DNA of 64,000 nt from Cellulosilyticum sp. I15G10I2 (GCF_900095725.1 NZ_FMMP01000006.1:1364001-1428000); one strand, 5' to 3'. Positions 24,713 through 33,696 are shown, counted from the first letter of the stretch. The notes: generated by a model not told the origin, from the sequence alone. Numbers and translations are program-made.

Positions 24713-26533
24713 TTATGGATAATCTATAACTTCAATAGGTTTAACCCCTATTATGATCACCGCCCCACCTTCTTTACCGTTACCAAACCAAAAATACATT
24801 GTATCTTCATAAATAAGCTTTAGTCTGCTAAATACATTGATAAACCCCATTCCGTGAATTTCTAAGTTAAGATATTCTCCAAAATCATTAATTCTATCTA
24901 TTTTTTCTTGAAGTTCCCTCATTTTTTCTTCTGTAAAGCCACGTCCTCTATCTGATACTTTGATACGCCACCCGCCATCTTCCACATAGCCTTCAACTTT
25001 AATATCCCATAACATCTGTTCATTCATTCCATATTTAACAGCATTTTCAACAAGAGGCTGTACAATGTTTCGCGGGACTTGAAGATGCTCTACTATCTCG
25101 CTCATGGTCACACTATACTTTAAATATTCTTTATACCGAATTTGTGCAACACTTAGAAATTTTTTTGCACATTCAAACTCATCTTTAAACTTTACATGAG
25201 TTGGTTGTGAAACAGAAAAGTATCTAAGCATAAAAGAAACATGATCACACATTTCAACAATGCCTTCATTAAGTCCTTCTTCTGCCATAACACTAATATT
25301 AGTAAGTGTATTATAGAGGAAATGTGGATTCATTTGGGACTGCAGTGCCAGCATACGAGATTTTAATTCCTGTCTTTGAGCTTCTAACATAGCCTTGGTA
25401 GAATATTTTATATTAATTCTCATGTCACGAAAAGCCTGATCCAGTACCTCCAACTCAGTAATTTTAGTGTTGACCTGATGATATGTATCATCATCTAAAT
25501 TTTTTAGTTTTGTATTTTTTAGCGTAATCAAAAGTGCTTTGATAGGACTGCTGAACTCTCTGGCGATCAAAAAGGAGGACAGTGAGGCTACGCCTATAAA
25601 AATACTGGTTATAATGATCATAAACCACGCCAACGTAACAATAGGCTGCATCACACTCTTCTCTGAACGCACTAAGACAAGGGTCCAATCTGTATACTCA
25701 GACTGATAATAATAAATATTATAATTGTTTTGATTAAGTCTTGTCTTAAAAAAACCCTCTTCAGCCCTTGGCTTATGCTGCATAAACGCCTCATAGGAGA
25801 TAATCGTCTCTTCCGTTTGATTAAAGGGATAAAGCCTCTGTCCCGCCTCATCAAATATGAGCGCCGTCACACTATCCTTATAGCTTTCTTCTATTTCCCC
25901 AATACTCTTAAAAATCTGATTGCTTTTTGTGATGACTTCTAATACCCCTAAATGTTGTCCATACTTATTAAAAAGCACTCTATTAAGTGCAATATATCTT
26001 GTTCTATGATCTATCGCATCATGGATGTATGCATCTTTAGTATTACTTACTGGCGTAATATACTTTTTTCCGTCTCGCTTTAAAGTGGGTTGATACCAGC
26101 TCTTTTTGGCCAAGTCTGTTTGAATAGACCGATTTGAAAATCCCGTGCTTAAAACTTGTCCATCTAAACTATACATATTCATTTGCTGTACAGGCATAAG
26201 CGGTCCGTTAATAGCAATAAGCGCATCAATAACAGTTCTGCCCCCTTCACTTAAAGCATAAATCTTCTGCTCTTGCTGAATAAGATTTTCAAAGTTACTT
26301 TTTACAAGTTCCGAATAAGAAATATTAAGCGAAACAGTATCCATCTTTCTAATTTCCATATCTGTTTGGTTAATACCTGCTCTAAGAAGAGAATGCATCA
26401 TATCACTGGTCTGGCTGGCAAGAATGCGTGAAATATACCAAAAAAGAAAAATCGCAAAAGCTATAATCAAACTTACAATAAGATTCGTATAAGAAATAAA
26501 TAACTTTTCCCTAATAGTCCTTTTCTTGCCCAT
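24713..26533 (-). CDS. YesM-type sensor histidine kinase
   Basis: 606 residues: N-terminal membrane segment (YTNLIVSLIIAFAIFLFWY), ~270-residue external Cache-like domain, second segment (LAWFMIIITSIFIGVASLSSF), HAMP-like linker, His_kinase domain (LQSQMNPHFLYNTLTNIS, phospho-His in NPHFLYN) and ATPase domain (VPRNIVQPLVENAVKYG; DRGRGF). ATG at 26533 has AAGGGGAG seven bases upstream; a TTG one codon earlier is less likely. Probably senses a sugar or its binding protein outside the cell. Confidence 0.93.
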   Translation of the reverse strand: MGKKRTIREKLFISYTNLIVSLIIAFAIFLFWYISRILASQTSDMMHSLLRAGINQTDMEIRKMDTVSLNISYSELVKSNFENLIQQEQKIYALSEGGRTVIDALIAINGPLMPVQQMNMYSLDGQVLSTGFSNRSIQTDLAKKSWYQPTLKRDGKKYITPVSNTKDAYIHDAIDHRTRYIALNRVLFNKYGQHLGVLEVITKSNQIFKSIGEIEESYKDSVTALIFDEAGQRLYPFNQTEETIISYEAFMQHKPRAEEGFFKTRLNQNNYNIYYYQSEYTDWTLVLVRSEKSVMQPIVTLAWFMIIITSIFIGVASLSSFLIAREFSSPIKALLITLKNTKLKNLDDDTYHQVNTKITELEVLDQAFRDMRINIKYSTKAMLEAQRQELKSRMLALQSQMNPHFLYNTLTNISVMAEEGLNEGIVEMCDHVSFMLRYFSVSQPTHVKFKDEFECAKKFLSVAQIRYKEYLKYSVTMSEIVEHLQVPRNIVQPLVENAVKYGMNEQMLWDIKVEGYVEDGGWRIKVSDRGRGFTEEKMRELQEKIDRINDFGEYLNLEIHGMGFINVFSRLKLIYEDTMYFWFGNGKEGGAVIIIGVKPIEVIDYP

Positions 26534-26558
26534 CAAATCACTCCCCTTAATTTACACA

Positions 26559-26598
26559 AAGACCTAAACATCAGAATACTTTTCTAATATTAGGTCTT
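26559..26598. repeat. 9-bp inverted repeat upstream of the sensor kinase
   Basis: AAGACCTAA (26559-26567) and its complement TTAGGTCTT (26590-26598), 22 bp apart, just upstream of the kinase start. Could be an operator or leader stem. The rest of 26599-26826 is AT-rich and shows no gene. Confidence 0.4.
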
Positions 26599-26826
26599 AA
26601 CCAATCTCATTTTACAATCAACTATTTCCCATTATTTTTAGCAATCTTGCCTATCATATAGCTCAATTTTACATGGTTTTTAAATATTTTGCCATAGGTA
26701 TTCTTACTACATTCTTCCAAAATAGTCTTATACACTATCGTTTATAGGTAATATATAAGTACCAGTAATCATTCTCGCAATATGACTTTATCCTGTTTCA
26801 TAATTCCCTTCATCAAATAGCAGATG

Positions 26827-26864
26827 AAAAAAAGGACTAGGAAAGCAATGTGCTCCTAGTCCTT
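26827..26864 (-). terminator. Terminator of the CobW/permease operon
   Basis: Perfect 11-bp stem (26832-26842 with 26854-26864) and a seven-T tract on the minus strand. The stem begins inside the stop codon of the TIGR03943 gene. Confidence 0.9.
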
Positions 26865-27729
26865 AATAATAAATATATTGATTTTCAGGGGTTGGTAGTT
26901 TTGTAGCTTCTAAAATCTTAACAATTGGCATCAACATCGTTTGCCCATCCATCTCGTAATTTTCAATAGCTATTACCCCTTCAATACTTACCCACTGATC
27001 TCTTTCAAGTTCATCACTTTGAGGCCCCTTACATAACAAGCCGGTGATCTGTGCATCAGCAGCACAGCAGATCATATACATACGTGCTATTACAAACTCA
27101 TCCGGTGCAAATTGTGGATCATGATATACGAACCCCTCTAATACTATGCTTTTGCCTTCATAAAGATCAGGGTTTTGTTCAATATCAGATAAAACCTTTG
27201 TATAATTATCATTGTTTAATATAACCATCTCTCTCAGATAATAGGGTTCATCCACTGTATCTTGCTGAATAACCTCAAAATCTTCTCCTTGTTGTTCCCA
27301 AGGGAGCTCATAATCATTTGCACCAAACACTTCTTGCTCGGCATTTAGTGCCGCAGATTCATCTACCCCCTCTGTACTTTCTTTAGGTTTTTCCTGGCTG
27401 CTACTGGCAGTTACGATGTTACTCTTTGCATTACCGACACTAAATCTATCTGTTTCTTTAGCTGTCAGAGTCATTACCCCGCACAGCAATATAACCCCTA
27501 AAGGTATATGCTGATTCAAGTTTATTCTTCTATTTGGTATTGTAAAGATCTTACTGCTCTCATAAATACTTAATATTAGTATCCCTGCCAAAGTCATCCA
27601 CATTAAAGAAATTCTTTTAGGATTAATAAAACTTAATATACCACCGCTCCTAAGTAAATAAGTTAAATACACAGCCAGTCCAGCAAGTAAAATAAAACCT
27701 ATCCATGCTTCCTTATTAAATCGTTTCAT
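26863..27729 (-). CDS. TIGR03943/DUF1980 (YcgQ-like) membrane-associated protein
   Basis: 288 residues: three N-terminal membrane segments (WIGFILLAGLAVYLTYLL; ISLMWMTLAGILILSIY; IPLGVILLCGVMTL), a disordered acidic linker, and an external beta domain with the family stretch ARMYMICCAADAQITGLLC and VSIEGVIAI. Such proteins pair with DUF318 permeases and CobW GTPases in metal-responsive operons. It is the last of four genes here. Likely a partner subunit of the permease at 27740-28642; the transported species is not known. Confidence 0.85.
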   Translation of the reverse strand: MKRFNKEAWIGFILLAGLAVYLTYLLRSGGILSFINPKRISLMWMTLAGILILSIYESSKIFTIPNRRINLNQHIPLGVILLCGVMTLTAKETDRFSVGNAKSNIVTASSSQEKPKESTEGVDESAALNAEQEVFGANDYELPWEQQGEDFEVIQQDTVDEPYYLREMVILNNDNYTKVLSDIEQNPDLYEGKSIVLEGFVYHDPQFAPDEFVIARMYMICCAADAQITGLLCKGPQSDELERDQWVSIEGVIAIENYEMDGQTMLMPIVKILEATKLPTPENQYIYY

Positions 27730-27739
27730 ATCAAGCCTC

Positions 27740-28642
27740 CTAGATAAAAAGATTGGCTATAAAGCCTATCAGTGCACTTATAAGTGTAATATATACAGCT
27801 ACCTTAATAACAAATCGTGTTTTAAAATGCCCCATAAGCATCAGCATGTTTTTAATATCCAGCATAGGCCCAAAAACTAAAAATGCAAGAATAGAGCCTG
27901 AAGAAAACTGCATAATAAAACTCCTCGCTATAAATGCATCTACTTCTGAACAAACTGAAAGCACAAATGCAAGTGCCATCATAAATAGAATAGCCAAATA
28001 AGAATGACTGCCGATAAACCGCATAATATCCTTATCCACATACGTCTGAAAGAGTGCAGATAACGAAGCCCCGATTACAAGATATTTGATAATATTAAGA
28101 AACTCTTTACTTGTATGTTCTAAAATGCTTCGTATGTAAGAAGGTGCCCCATAGCCTCTGTATATTTCTTGACATCCGCAGGCGCATAGCACCTCATCAG
28201 TTACTGTTTCATCTTTTAATACAGGCTTGCTTGAACCTTCACTAATGCTTATTAATACCCCAACGGCTACAGCCGCCAAAAAACCAAACCCTGCTCTTGC
28301 ATAAAGCATATATAATCTGTCATTAAATGCATAATATGTGGATAATAGCACAACAGGGTTAACAATAGGAACAGCTAACATAAAAGTCATGCCCATACCT
28401 ATTGGTACCCCTTTTTTTATAAGCCTTCTGGTAATAGGAATAATCGCACACTCACACACTGGAAAAACAATGCCCAACAGCGCTGCAACGATAAATCCTA
28501 TCCATCTGCGTTTAGGAAGAATCTTTTCGATTAAGCTCTCAGATACGAATAAGCCAATACATGCCGAAACCAAAGCACCTAATAATACAAAAGGCATCGC
28601 TTCTAGTATAATGCTAATAAATATAATCAAAAAAGCCTTCAT
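27740..28642 (-). CDS. DUF318/ArsP-like permease (YcgR-like)
   Basis: 300 residues with about eight membrane segments. The signature PVCECAIIPITRRLIKKGVP, with its two cysteines, and the second FVLSVCSEVDAFIARSF, identify the DUF318/permease family, which includes ArsP organoarsenical exporters and Zur-regulated proteins of unknown substrate. A central cytoplasmic loop has CACGC. Start overlaps the CobW2 stop by 4 bp. Zinc context suggests metal or metallophore handling. Confidence 0.88.
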   Translation of the reverse strand: MKAFLIIFISIILEAMPFVLLGALVSACIGLFVSESLIEKILPKRRWIGFIVAALLGIVFPVCECAIIPITRRLIKKGVPIGMGMTFMLAVPIVNPVVLLSTYYAFNDRLYMLYARAGFGFLAAVAVGVLISISEGSSKPVLKDETVTDEVLCACGCQEIYRGYGAPSYIRSILEHTSKEFLNIIKYLVIGASLSALFQTYVDKDIMRFIGSHSYLAILFMMALAFVLSVCSEVDAFIARSFIMQFSSGSILAFLVFGPMLDIKNMLMLMGHFKTRFVIKVAVYITLISALIGFIANLFI

Positions 28643-29304
28643 ACACTTCCTCCTTTACAGGCAGCTAATATTTTTTTTATGTGCTTAACGGCTGTTATTC
28701 TCATTGCCTTAGGCCATCCTTTATCTAAAAGTGAGCTTTCACGTACGACTTTCTCCATATGTACCTGATCTCGTACAAAAACAATATGTGCAGTTTTATT
28801 CTCTTCCTCAAGAAGTTGGAATAGAGCCTTCTCTTCTCCAAGTTTCATTAAATGTGTTTTTGTAACAATAATCATATGACTAAGACTAAGTGCAGGCTGC
28901 AAAATAGGTTTCAAGTTTTGCCAGTATAACATAAACTGTGGTGCTTCTGCTAGATTAAACAACGTACTTATAACCGCTCTTTTTTTGATGTCAGCGCTGC
29001 TAAGTAAGGCAATAATTTCATCAATCATCTTCATCCCGTTACATTCAATAATCAATCTATCTGGCTCATATAAAACCAATAAATTTTTAAGATAAGACAA
29101 TGTGAGTATCTCGCCAACTTCTGTTAGATAGACAATACCCTCTTGTTGTTTAAAAACGGAATCTAATACTTCTTGTCCTTTTTCAAGCTGCAAAACGATT
29201 ATTTTTTCATCAGGCACAGCAGTTAATTTAAGCAAATGATTTATCCATGTGGTTTTACCCGCGCCAATAAAACCTGTAATAAGCTCAACTTGTGTTTTAA
29301 ACAT
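28639..29304 (-). CDS. Short CobW/CobP-like P-loop GTPase lacking CxCC
   Basis: 221 residues. Walker A GFIGAGKTTWINHLL and the following pattern (IIVLQLEKGQEVLDSVF; LIIECNGMKMIDEI in place of EPSGLA) place it with the CobW/G3E GTPases. Compared with its neighbour it lacks the zinc-binding CxCC loop and the C-terminal CobW_C domain. It may be a partner or regulator of the full-length protein, or serve TIGR03943/DUF318 assembly. Ribosome site AAGGTAGG. Confidence 0.78.
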   Translation of the reverse strand: MFKTQVELITGFIGAGKTTWINHLLKLTAVPDEKIIVLQLEKGQEVLDSVFKQQEGIVYLTEVGEILTLSYLKNLLVLYEPDRLIIECNGMKMIDEIIALLSSADIKKRAVISTLFNLAEAPQFMLYWQNLKPILQPALSLSHMIIVTKTHLMKLGEEKALFQLLEEENKTAHIVFVRDQVHMEKVVRESSLLDKGWPKAMRITAVKHIKKILAACKGGSV

Positions 29305-29317
29305 GAATATACCTACC

Positions 29318-30274
29318 TTATCCTTCTAAAAGTTGTTGTAAAGCTTTTTTATTTAACCGTGTCCCAATGACACAAAGTTTTCCTGTATAATAAGGCTTCG
29401 TGGCACGTACTTCACATTCTCCTGTTACATAGTCAAATTCAATCCATTTATCCTTCGTATTACAAATAATGCCTTTAGCTCTTAAAATTTCACCATATTT
29501 CGCAGTATCTTGCAACGCCTTTAGCATATAATTTATTTTATCTTCATCAAATACACTCAGCATATTGATGCCAAAGGTATCAAATACATCATGTGCGGAA
29601 GTATTTCTTACCACTCCAGCAACTTTCTTAATGCTTCGGGCGTTTTGTCTTACTTTTTTAATAAGCTCTTCTTTAAAATTTTCTTCATTTGCATTAGCAA
29701 TTACGCTGGCACTTAGTTTGTCCCATGGTGTTGTCACAATAGCTACTGTATGATTTAAAGCTCTTATTTGCTTAACAACTATTTCAAGCTCAGCGTGTGT
29801 CACAAGCTGCGTACGACTAAGGACTATGGTTTTTGCATTTTGAATCTGATTTTTATAAAAAGCACTAAAATTAGTTTGATACATTTCAAAACGTGTCGTA
29901 TCCACCACGGTAATCACTCTATTTAATACAAGTTTTTCTCTAAGTGCGCTTTCTTTAAAAACTTTAAGCACATCAGATAGGGCTGCAACACCCGAAGGCT
30001 CTATAATAATGCGTTTGATAGGATATTGTTCTGTGAGTTCTAAAATAGCTTGTTTAAAATCTCCAGTCACAGAGCAACATATACACCCTGACGCTATTTC
30101 TTTAATCTGTACGCCGCTTTCTTTAAGGTAGATCCCATCTATTGCAACTTCTCCAAACTCATTTTCTATAATTGCTAAATCTTTCTCATAAACCCCTTCT
30201 GAAATCATTTTCTTAATAAGCATTGTTTTTCCGGCACCTAAAAATCCTGAAAAAACATCTACTGCTATGGCCAT
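29318..30274 (-). CDS. CobW/COG0523-family GTPase, zinc-metallochaperone type
   Basis: 318 residues. Walker A GFLGAGKTMLIKKM, NEFGEVAIDGIYL, the metal site GCICCSVTGDF (CxCC), EPSGVA and a C-terminal domain make this a complete COG0523 protein like YciC/ZagA or ZNG1. These use GTP to deliver zinc to client enzymes under limitation. First gene of the minus-strand operon, divergent from the Zur-like regulator. AAGGAG ribosome site. Confidence 0.92.
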   Translation of the reverse strand: MAIAVDVFSGFLGAGKTMLIKKMISEGVYEKDLAIIENEFGEVAIDGIYLKESGVQIKEIASGCICCSVTGDFKQAILELTEQYPIKRIIIEPSGVAALSDVLKVFKESALREKLVLNRVITVVDTTRFEMYQTNFSAFYKNQIQNAKTIVLSRTQLVTHAELEIVVKQIRALNHTVAIVTTPWDKLSASVIANANEENFKEELIKKVRQNARSIKKVAGVVRNTSAHDVFDTFGINMLSVFDEDKINYMLKALQDTAKYGEILRAKGIICNTKDKWIEFDYVTGECEVRATKPYYTGKLCVIGTRLNKKALQQLLEG

Positions 30275-30330
30275 TTTATCAACTCCTTATATTTTATTTC
30301 AGCATCTCTAGGAAATGTCAGATTATTCCT

Positions 30331-30395
30331 TTTTATTATATACCACTTCTTCAAATCATGCATAGGATTATTTGAAGAAGTGGTATATAATAAAA
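30331..30395. promoter_or_regulatory. Perfect 26-bp inverted repeat in the cobW/zur divergent promoter
   Basis: Arms 30331-30356 and 30370-30395 are exact complements around a 13-bp centre. Each arm ends with GGTATATAAT reading outward, giving a TATAAT -10 box toward each gene. This is a symmetric divergent control element, most simply bound by the adjacent Fur-family protein. Inner half-sites (CAAATCAT) recall the box at znuA. Confidence 0.7.
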
Positions 30396-30447
30396 TTAAG
30401 TTAACAACAGACTTTAATCAAACACTTAAGAGAAAGGATGTCAAAAC

Positions 30448-30864
30448 ATGGATAAGCCTCATAAAGATTTTCTTGCAAGTCATGGCATCAAGTCTACGTC
30501 TCAAAGAAATCTTGTATTAGATTTGCTGCATGAAACGGATCATCCAGTGTCTGCCGAAACCATTTATTTTAGAGCTTCGGAAGTACACCCCTCAGTAAAT
30601 CTTTCTACTATTTACCGTATTCTAGAGCTTTTTGTCTCAAAAGATATAGTTATTAAAAATATGCTTTCAGACTCAAAAAAAACCATTTATGAACTCAACA
30701 CCAATACTCATAAACATTATATGGTCTGTCTCAAATGCAAACGTATTTTTCCTTTAGAAAATTGTCCTTGTTCTTTAATTGAAAAAACTGTGTCAGAGCA
30801 CAGTGATTTTGAAATTATGGATCACAAACTAGAAATAATGGGTTACTGTTCAAACTGCAAATAG
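30448..30864 (+). CDS. zur: Fur-family regulator, probably Zur
   Basis: 138 residues: N-terminal winged helix (SQRNLVLDLLHETDHPVSAETIY; NLSTIYRILELF), regulatory HKHYMVC motif, and two structural CxxC pairs (CLKC and CSNC) plus an extra CPC. Fur family is certain; the zinc assignment rests on the surrounding cobW and znuABC genes. AAAGGA ribosome site. Its 3' end lies 10 bp from the converging znuB stop. Confidence 0.88.
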   Translation: MDKPHKDFLASHGIKSTSQRNLVLDLLHETDHPVSAETIYFRASEVHPSVNLSTIYRILELFVSKDIVIKNMLSDSKKTIYELNTNTHKHYMVCLKCKRIFPLENCPCSLIEKTVSEHSDFEIMDHKLEIMGYCSNCK

Positions 30865-30874
30865 CAATGCTTCA

Positions 30875-31723
30875 TCATTTGCTCAGATTCATCGCCAGCT
30901 TAGTCAAATAGGTTACTGCAAATAGGATCCCTAATATCAGTACGATAGTAGCTCCTGTGGCAGCCCCTAAAAAATAGGATACAATCAGACCACTTAGTCC
31001 TGAAAAAACAGCTATACCAATAGATAAAAAAGTATAATTTTTGACATTATAAGTTATATTTCTAGCTGCAGCCGCTGGGAGTATAAGCATAGAACTAATA
31101 ATCATAGTCCCTACCCATTTAATAGATAAGGTTACAATAACAGCAATAGTTAGTGCAAAAACATGCTCCCATACATGTACCGATATCCCTCTACTCCTTG
31201 CAAGAGACGGATTAAGACTTACCAAAAACAGCTTATTAAAAACGCTAGTCCATAAAAGAATAATAACTAAAAAAGTTATGCTGAGTAATACTATATCTTG
31301 CACAGTAATACTTAATAAATCACCAATTAAATAATAGGAGTATTTTGCAAAGCCTCCTTTATAAGATAAAATAACGATCCCCAGCGCCACAGCTGTAGAA
31401 GAAAATACGCCGATAACCGTATCTATGGAAGCTGTATTAGCATTCTTAACCTTAAGTATAGCTATGGTTAAGAAAATACTAAATGCCAGCATTGACCATA
31501 TGGGATTTCCAATCCCCCACATCACTCCTAGGGCAATCCCCGTAAGCGCTGAGTGCCCTAGTGCATCAGAAAAAAATGCCATTTTATTATTAATAACCAT
31601 CGTTCCTAAAAGGCCAAACATTGGTGTTACCAAAAGTATACCTAGCAGCGCATTTTTCATAAAAGTATACCGCGCCCACTCAAAAGGAATAAGATAATCT
31701 ATAAGCTGATACCAAAAAGTCAT
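30875..31723 (-). CDS. znuB: ZnuB-type zinc ABC permease
   Basis: 282 residues with eight or more membrane segments. Family marks FFSDALGHSALTGIALGVM and VGTMIISSMLILPAAAARN are those of the ABC-3 metal permeases (ZnuB/MntB). Start overlaps the znuC stop by 4 bp. Last gene of znuACB on the minus strand. Zinc rather than manganese is inferred from the His/Glu-rich loop of ZnuA and the Zur/CobW context. Confidence 0.93.
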   Translation of the reverse strand: MTFWYQLIDYLIPFEWARYTFMKNALLGILLVTPMFGLLGTMVINNKMAFFSDALGHSALTGIALGVMWGIGNPIWSMLAFSIFLTIAILKVKNANTASIDTVIGVFSSTAVALGIVILSYKGGFAKYSYYLIGDLLSITVQDIVLLSITFLVIILLWTSVFNKLFLVSLNPSLARSRGISVHVWEHVFALTIAVIVTLSIKWVGTMIISSMLILPAAAARNITYNVKNYTFLSIGIAVFSGLSGLIVSYFLGAATGATIVLILGILFAVTYLTKLAMNLSK

Positions 31724-32514
31724 ATGTTATTCTCCCTTATTGTTTCCTGATAAAAATCTATGTGAAATAACAACCTCACTTCTTCACTTCCAAATACTTC
31801 TTTTGGCGTGCCACATTTTTCAATCACACCCTTATTCAAAAAGGCTACACGATCAGCATACTCCGCCACTAAATGCAAATCATGAGACACTAAAATGATA
31901 GATAAGTCATAAGCCTTACGGAGCTTGGCAACCATTTCATAAAATAGCTTAAGCCCATTTTGATCAATACCTGATACAGGCTCATCTAAGAGTAAAATGT
32001 TGGGAATAGGATCTAAAGCCAAAGCTAATAATACCCTTTGCAGCTCCCCGCCTGATAGTACCCCTAGCTTGCGGTCAATGAGATGCTCAGCCTGCACTCT
32101 TTTTAAGTTCCGAATAACACGTTCTCTTATTTTGTTCGAACTCCCAAGCCATATGGGGAAGTTCGAACAACTTGCTGCAAAAATATCCAAAACACTCATC
32201 GGAGCACTTAAATCAAAGTCTAATTTTTGAGGCACATAGCCAATAATCGGCTGCTTTGCCTTACTCTCTTTAGCGCCTAGATAAGTAACCTTTCCACCAT
32301 GAGGGATTTCTCCTAACAAGGCTTTTAGAAAGGTGCTCTTGCCAGCGCCATTACTTCCTATAATAGCTGTAAGCTCCCCGCAATGTATATGCAGATCGAC
32401 GTCCTTTAAAATATAATGACCGCCCCTTTTCACACTCATATGCTGTACCTTTGTACAACACAGACCATGACCCGTACACTGACTAAGGTTCAGATTTTTA
32501 CAGTTTTCATACAT
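31720..32514 (-). CDS. znuC: ZnuC-type zinc ABC ATPase with Cys-rich N-terminal extension
   Basis: 264 residues. Walker A GSNGAGKSTFLKALLG, signature LSGGELQRVLLALAL, Walker B ILLLDEPVSGID and VSHD. The first ~22 residues are unusual: Cys5, Cys13, then GHGLCC, giving four cysteines and one histidine ahead of the ATPase fold, a possible zinc-binding tag. The start codon overlaps the znuA stop by one base (TAATG). Confidence 0.93.
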   Translation of the reverse strand: MYENCKNLNLSQCTGHGLCCTKVQHMSVKRGGHYILKDVDLHIHCGELTAIIGSNGAGKSTFLKALLGEIPHGGKVTYLGAKESKAKQPIIGYVPQKLDFDLSAPMSVLDIFAASCSNFPIWLGSSNKIRERVIRNLKRVQAEHLIDRKLGVLSGGELQRVLLALALDPIPNILLLDEPVSGIDQNGLKLFYEMVAKLRKAYDLSIILVSHDLHLVAEYADRVAFLNKGVIEKCGTPKEVFGSEEVRLLFHIDFYQETIRENNI

Positions 32515-33482
32515 TATTTAAGCGCCTCTTTCAATACTTCGAGATTTTTATTCATAATTTGGATATAGGCATCTGCTTCCATAGGTCCTGTAGCTGCAGG
32601 GTCAAGTATGTATACCTTCGCTCCCGTTTCAGCAGCAACCGTCTGGGCAGCTTTGCTTGGATATTGAGGTTCTGCGAACAGTGCTTTAATCCCTAATGTT
32701 TTGATTTGTTCTACCGTTTCAATAAGCTCTTTTGCACTTGGCTCTGAACCTGGTTCACGATCAATGATTCCCACAATATTAAGATCAAACTCCTGGGCAA
32801 AATACGGAAAAGCTTCATGGAATGTGACAATATCTTTTTGCGTAATATCTTTGAGTTCTCTATGCATATTTGCTCTTAGTTCTTCTAGTTTTTGAATATA
32901 TGCCTGTGCATTTTTTTCATAGGCCTCACTGCGGGTTGGATCAAGTATTGAGAGTTCGTTTTGGATATTTTGCACCTGGGTAATAGCATGGGTCACACTT
33001 ACCCATACGTGCGGATTAAATGTTTCTTCATGATCTTCATCCTCTTCTTCCTCTTCTTCCTCTTCATGTTCATGATCTTCTTCTAGAAGTTCAATGCCTT
33101 TAGCCGCCTCAATAATTTGAAGATGCTTCATCTGACTTACGACATCGTCCATAAACGACTCCATACCCGCGCCATTAATCACAAAGATCTGTGCATCTTC
33201 AAGCAGTTTCATATCTTTAGCTGTAACTGAATAGTCATGTAAACAGCCAGTAATAGGCGGGGTCATATTAACAACTTCCACGCCTTCAACGTCTCTTACA
33301 ACATTAAGTGTTGCAATGTACATAGGATAAAAAGAAGTTACTATTGTTAAGTTATCTTTATTCTGAGCTTGTTTGCTTGTTGTCACTTTTGTTGAGGTAG
33401 TGCTACCACATGCGCTTATCATACCCACTAGCAGCATGCAAAGTCCCACACTTACTATTTTTTTAATTTTTATTTTACTCAC
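32514..33482 (-). CDS. znuA: ZnuA-type zinc-binding lipoprotein
   Basis: 322 residues. Lipobox GMISACGS; cluster-9 binding protein with ligand motifs GCLHDYSVTAKDM, NPHVWVSV and TFHEAFPYFA, and an acidic/His loop (EDHEHEEEEEEEEDEDHEE) typical of zinc rather than manganese proteins. I chose the GTG at 33482, seven bases after GGGAGGG. A longer frame would run through the promoter and operator described below, so it is unlikely. Confidence 0.93.
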   Translation of the reverse strand: MSKIKIKKIVSVGLCMLLVGMISACGSTTSTKVTTSKQAQNKDNLTIVTSFYPMYIATLNVVRDVEGVEVVNMTPPITGCLHDYSVTAKDMKLLEDAQIFVINGAGMESFMDDVVSQMKHLQIIEAAKGIELLEEDHEHEEEEEEEEDEDHEETFNPHVWVSVTHAITQVQNIQNELSILDPTRSEAYEKNAQAYIQKLEELRANMHRELKDITQKDIVTFHEAFPYFAQEFDLNIVGIIDREPGSEPSAKELIETVEQIKTLGIKALFAEPQYPSKAAQTVAAETGAKVYILDPAATGPMEADAYIQIMNKNLEVLKEALK

Positions 33483-33501
33483 TTTAATACCCTCCCTTTG
33501 T

Positions 33502-33516
33502 TGCAAATGATTTGCA
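33502..33516. promoter_or_regulatory. 7-1-7 palindrome (Fur/Zur-box-like) at znuA
   Basis: TGCAAAT-G-ATTTGCA, a perfect 7-1-7 dyad, the geometry of Fur-family boxes. It covers the predicted start of znuA transcription, 6 bp downstream of the -10 box. Confidence 0.75.
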
Positions 33517-33521
33517 TCTTC

Positions 33522-33550
33522 ATTATATGATATTTCAGGGACGTTTTCAA
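33522..33550 (-). promoter_or_regulatory. Sigma-A promoter of znuACB
   Basis: Minus strand: TTGAAA (33545-33550), exactly 17 bp, TATAAT (33522-33527). Placed directly upstream of the 7-1-7 palindrome. Confidence 0.85.
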
Positions 33551-33653
33551 GTGCAATTTTCAAGAATTTGGAATATAAGTAATACTTCAGTTTCTAGTAT
33601 ATGTCATCTCTTTTCTTCCAAGACTTAATTTCCTTTATAAGTGAATAATAAAA

Positions 33654-33684
33654 AAACAGCTATTGCATAATGCAATAGCTGTTT
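33654..33684 (-). terminator. Terminator of the cold-shock gene
   Basis: Perfect 14-bp stem (33654-33667 with 33671-33684), 3-nt loop, then T-rich sequence on the minus strand. Confidence 0.85.
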
Positions 33685-33696
33685 AAAGTTTAGATA

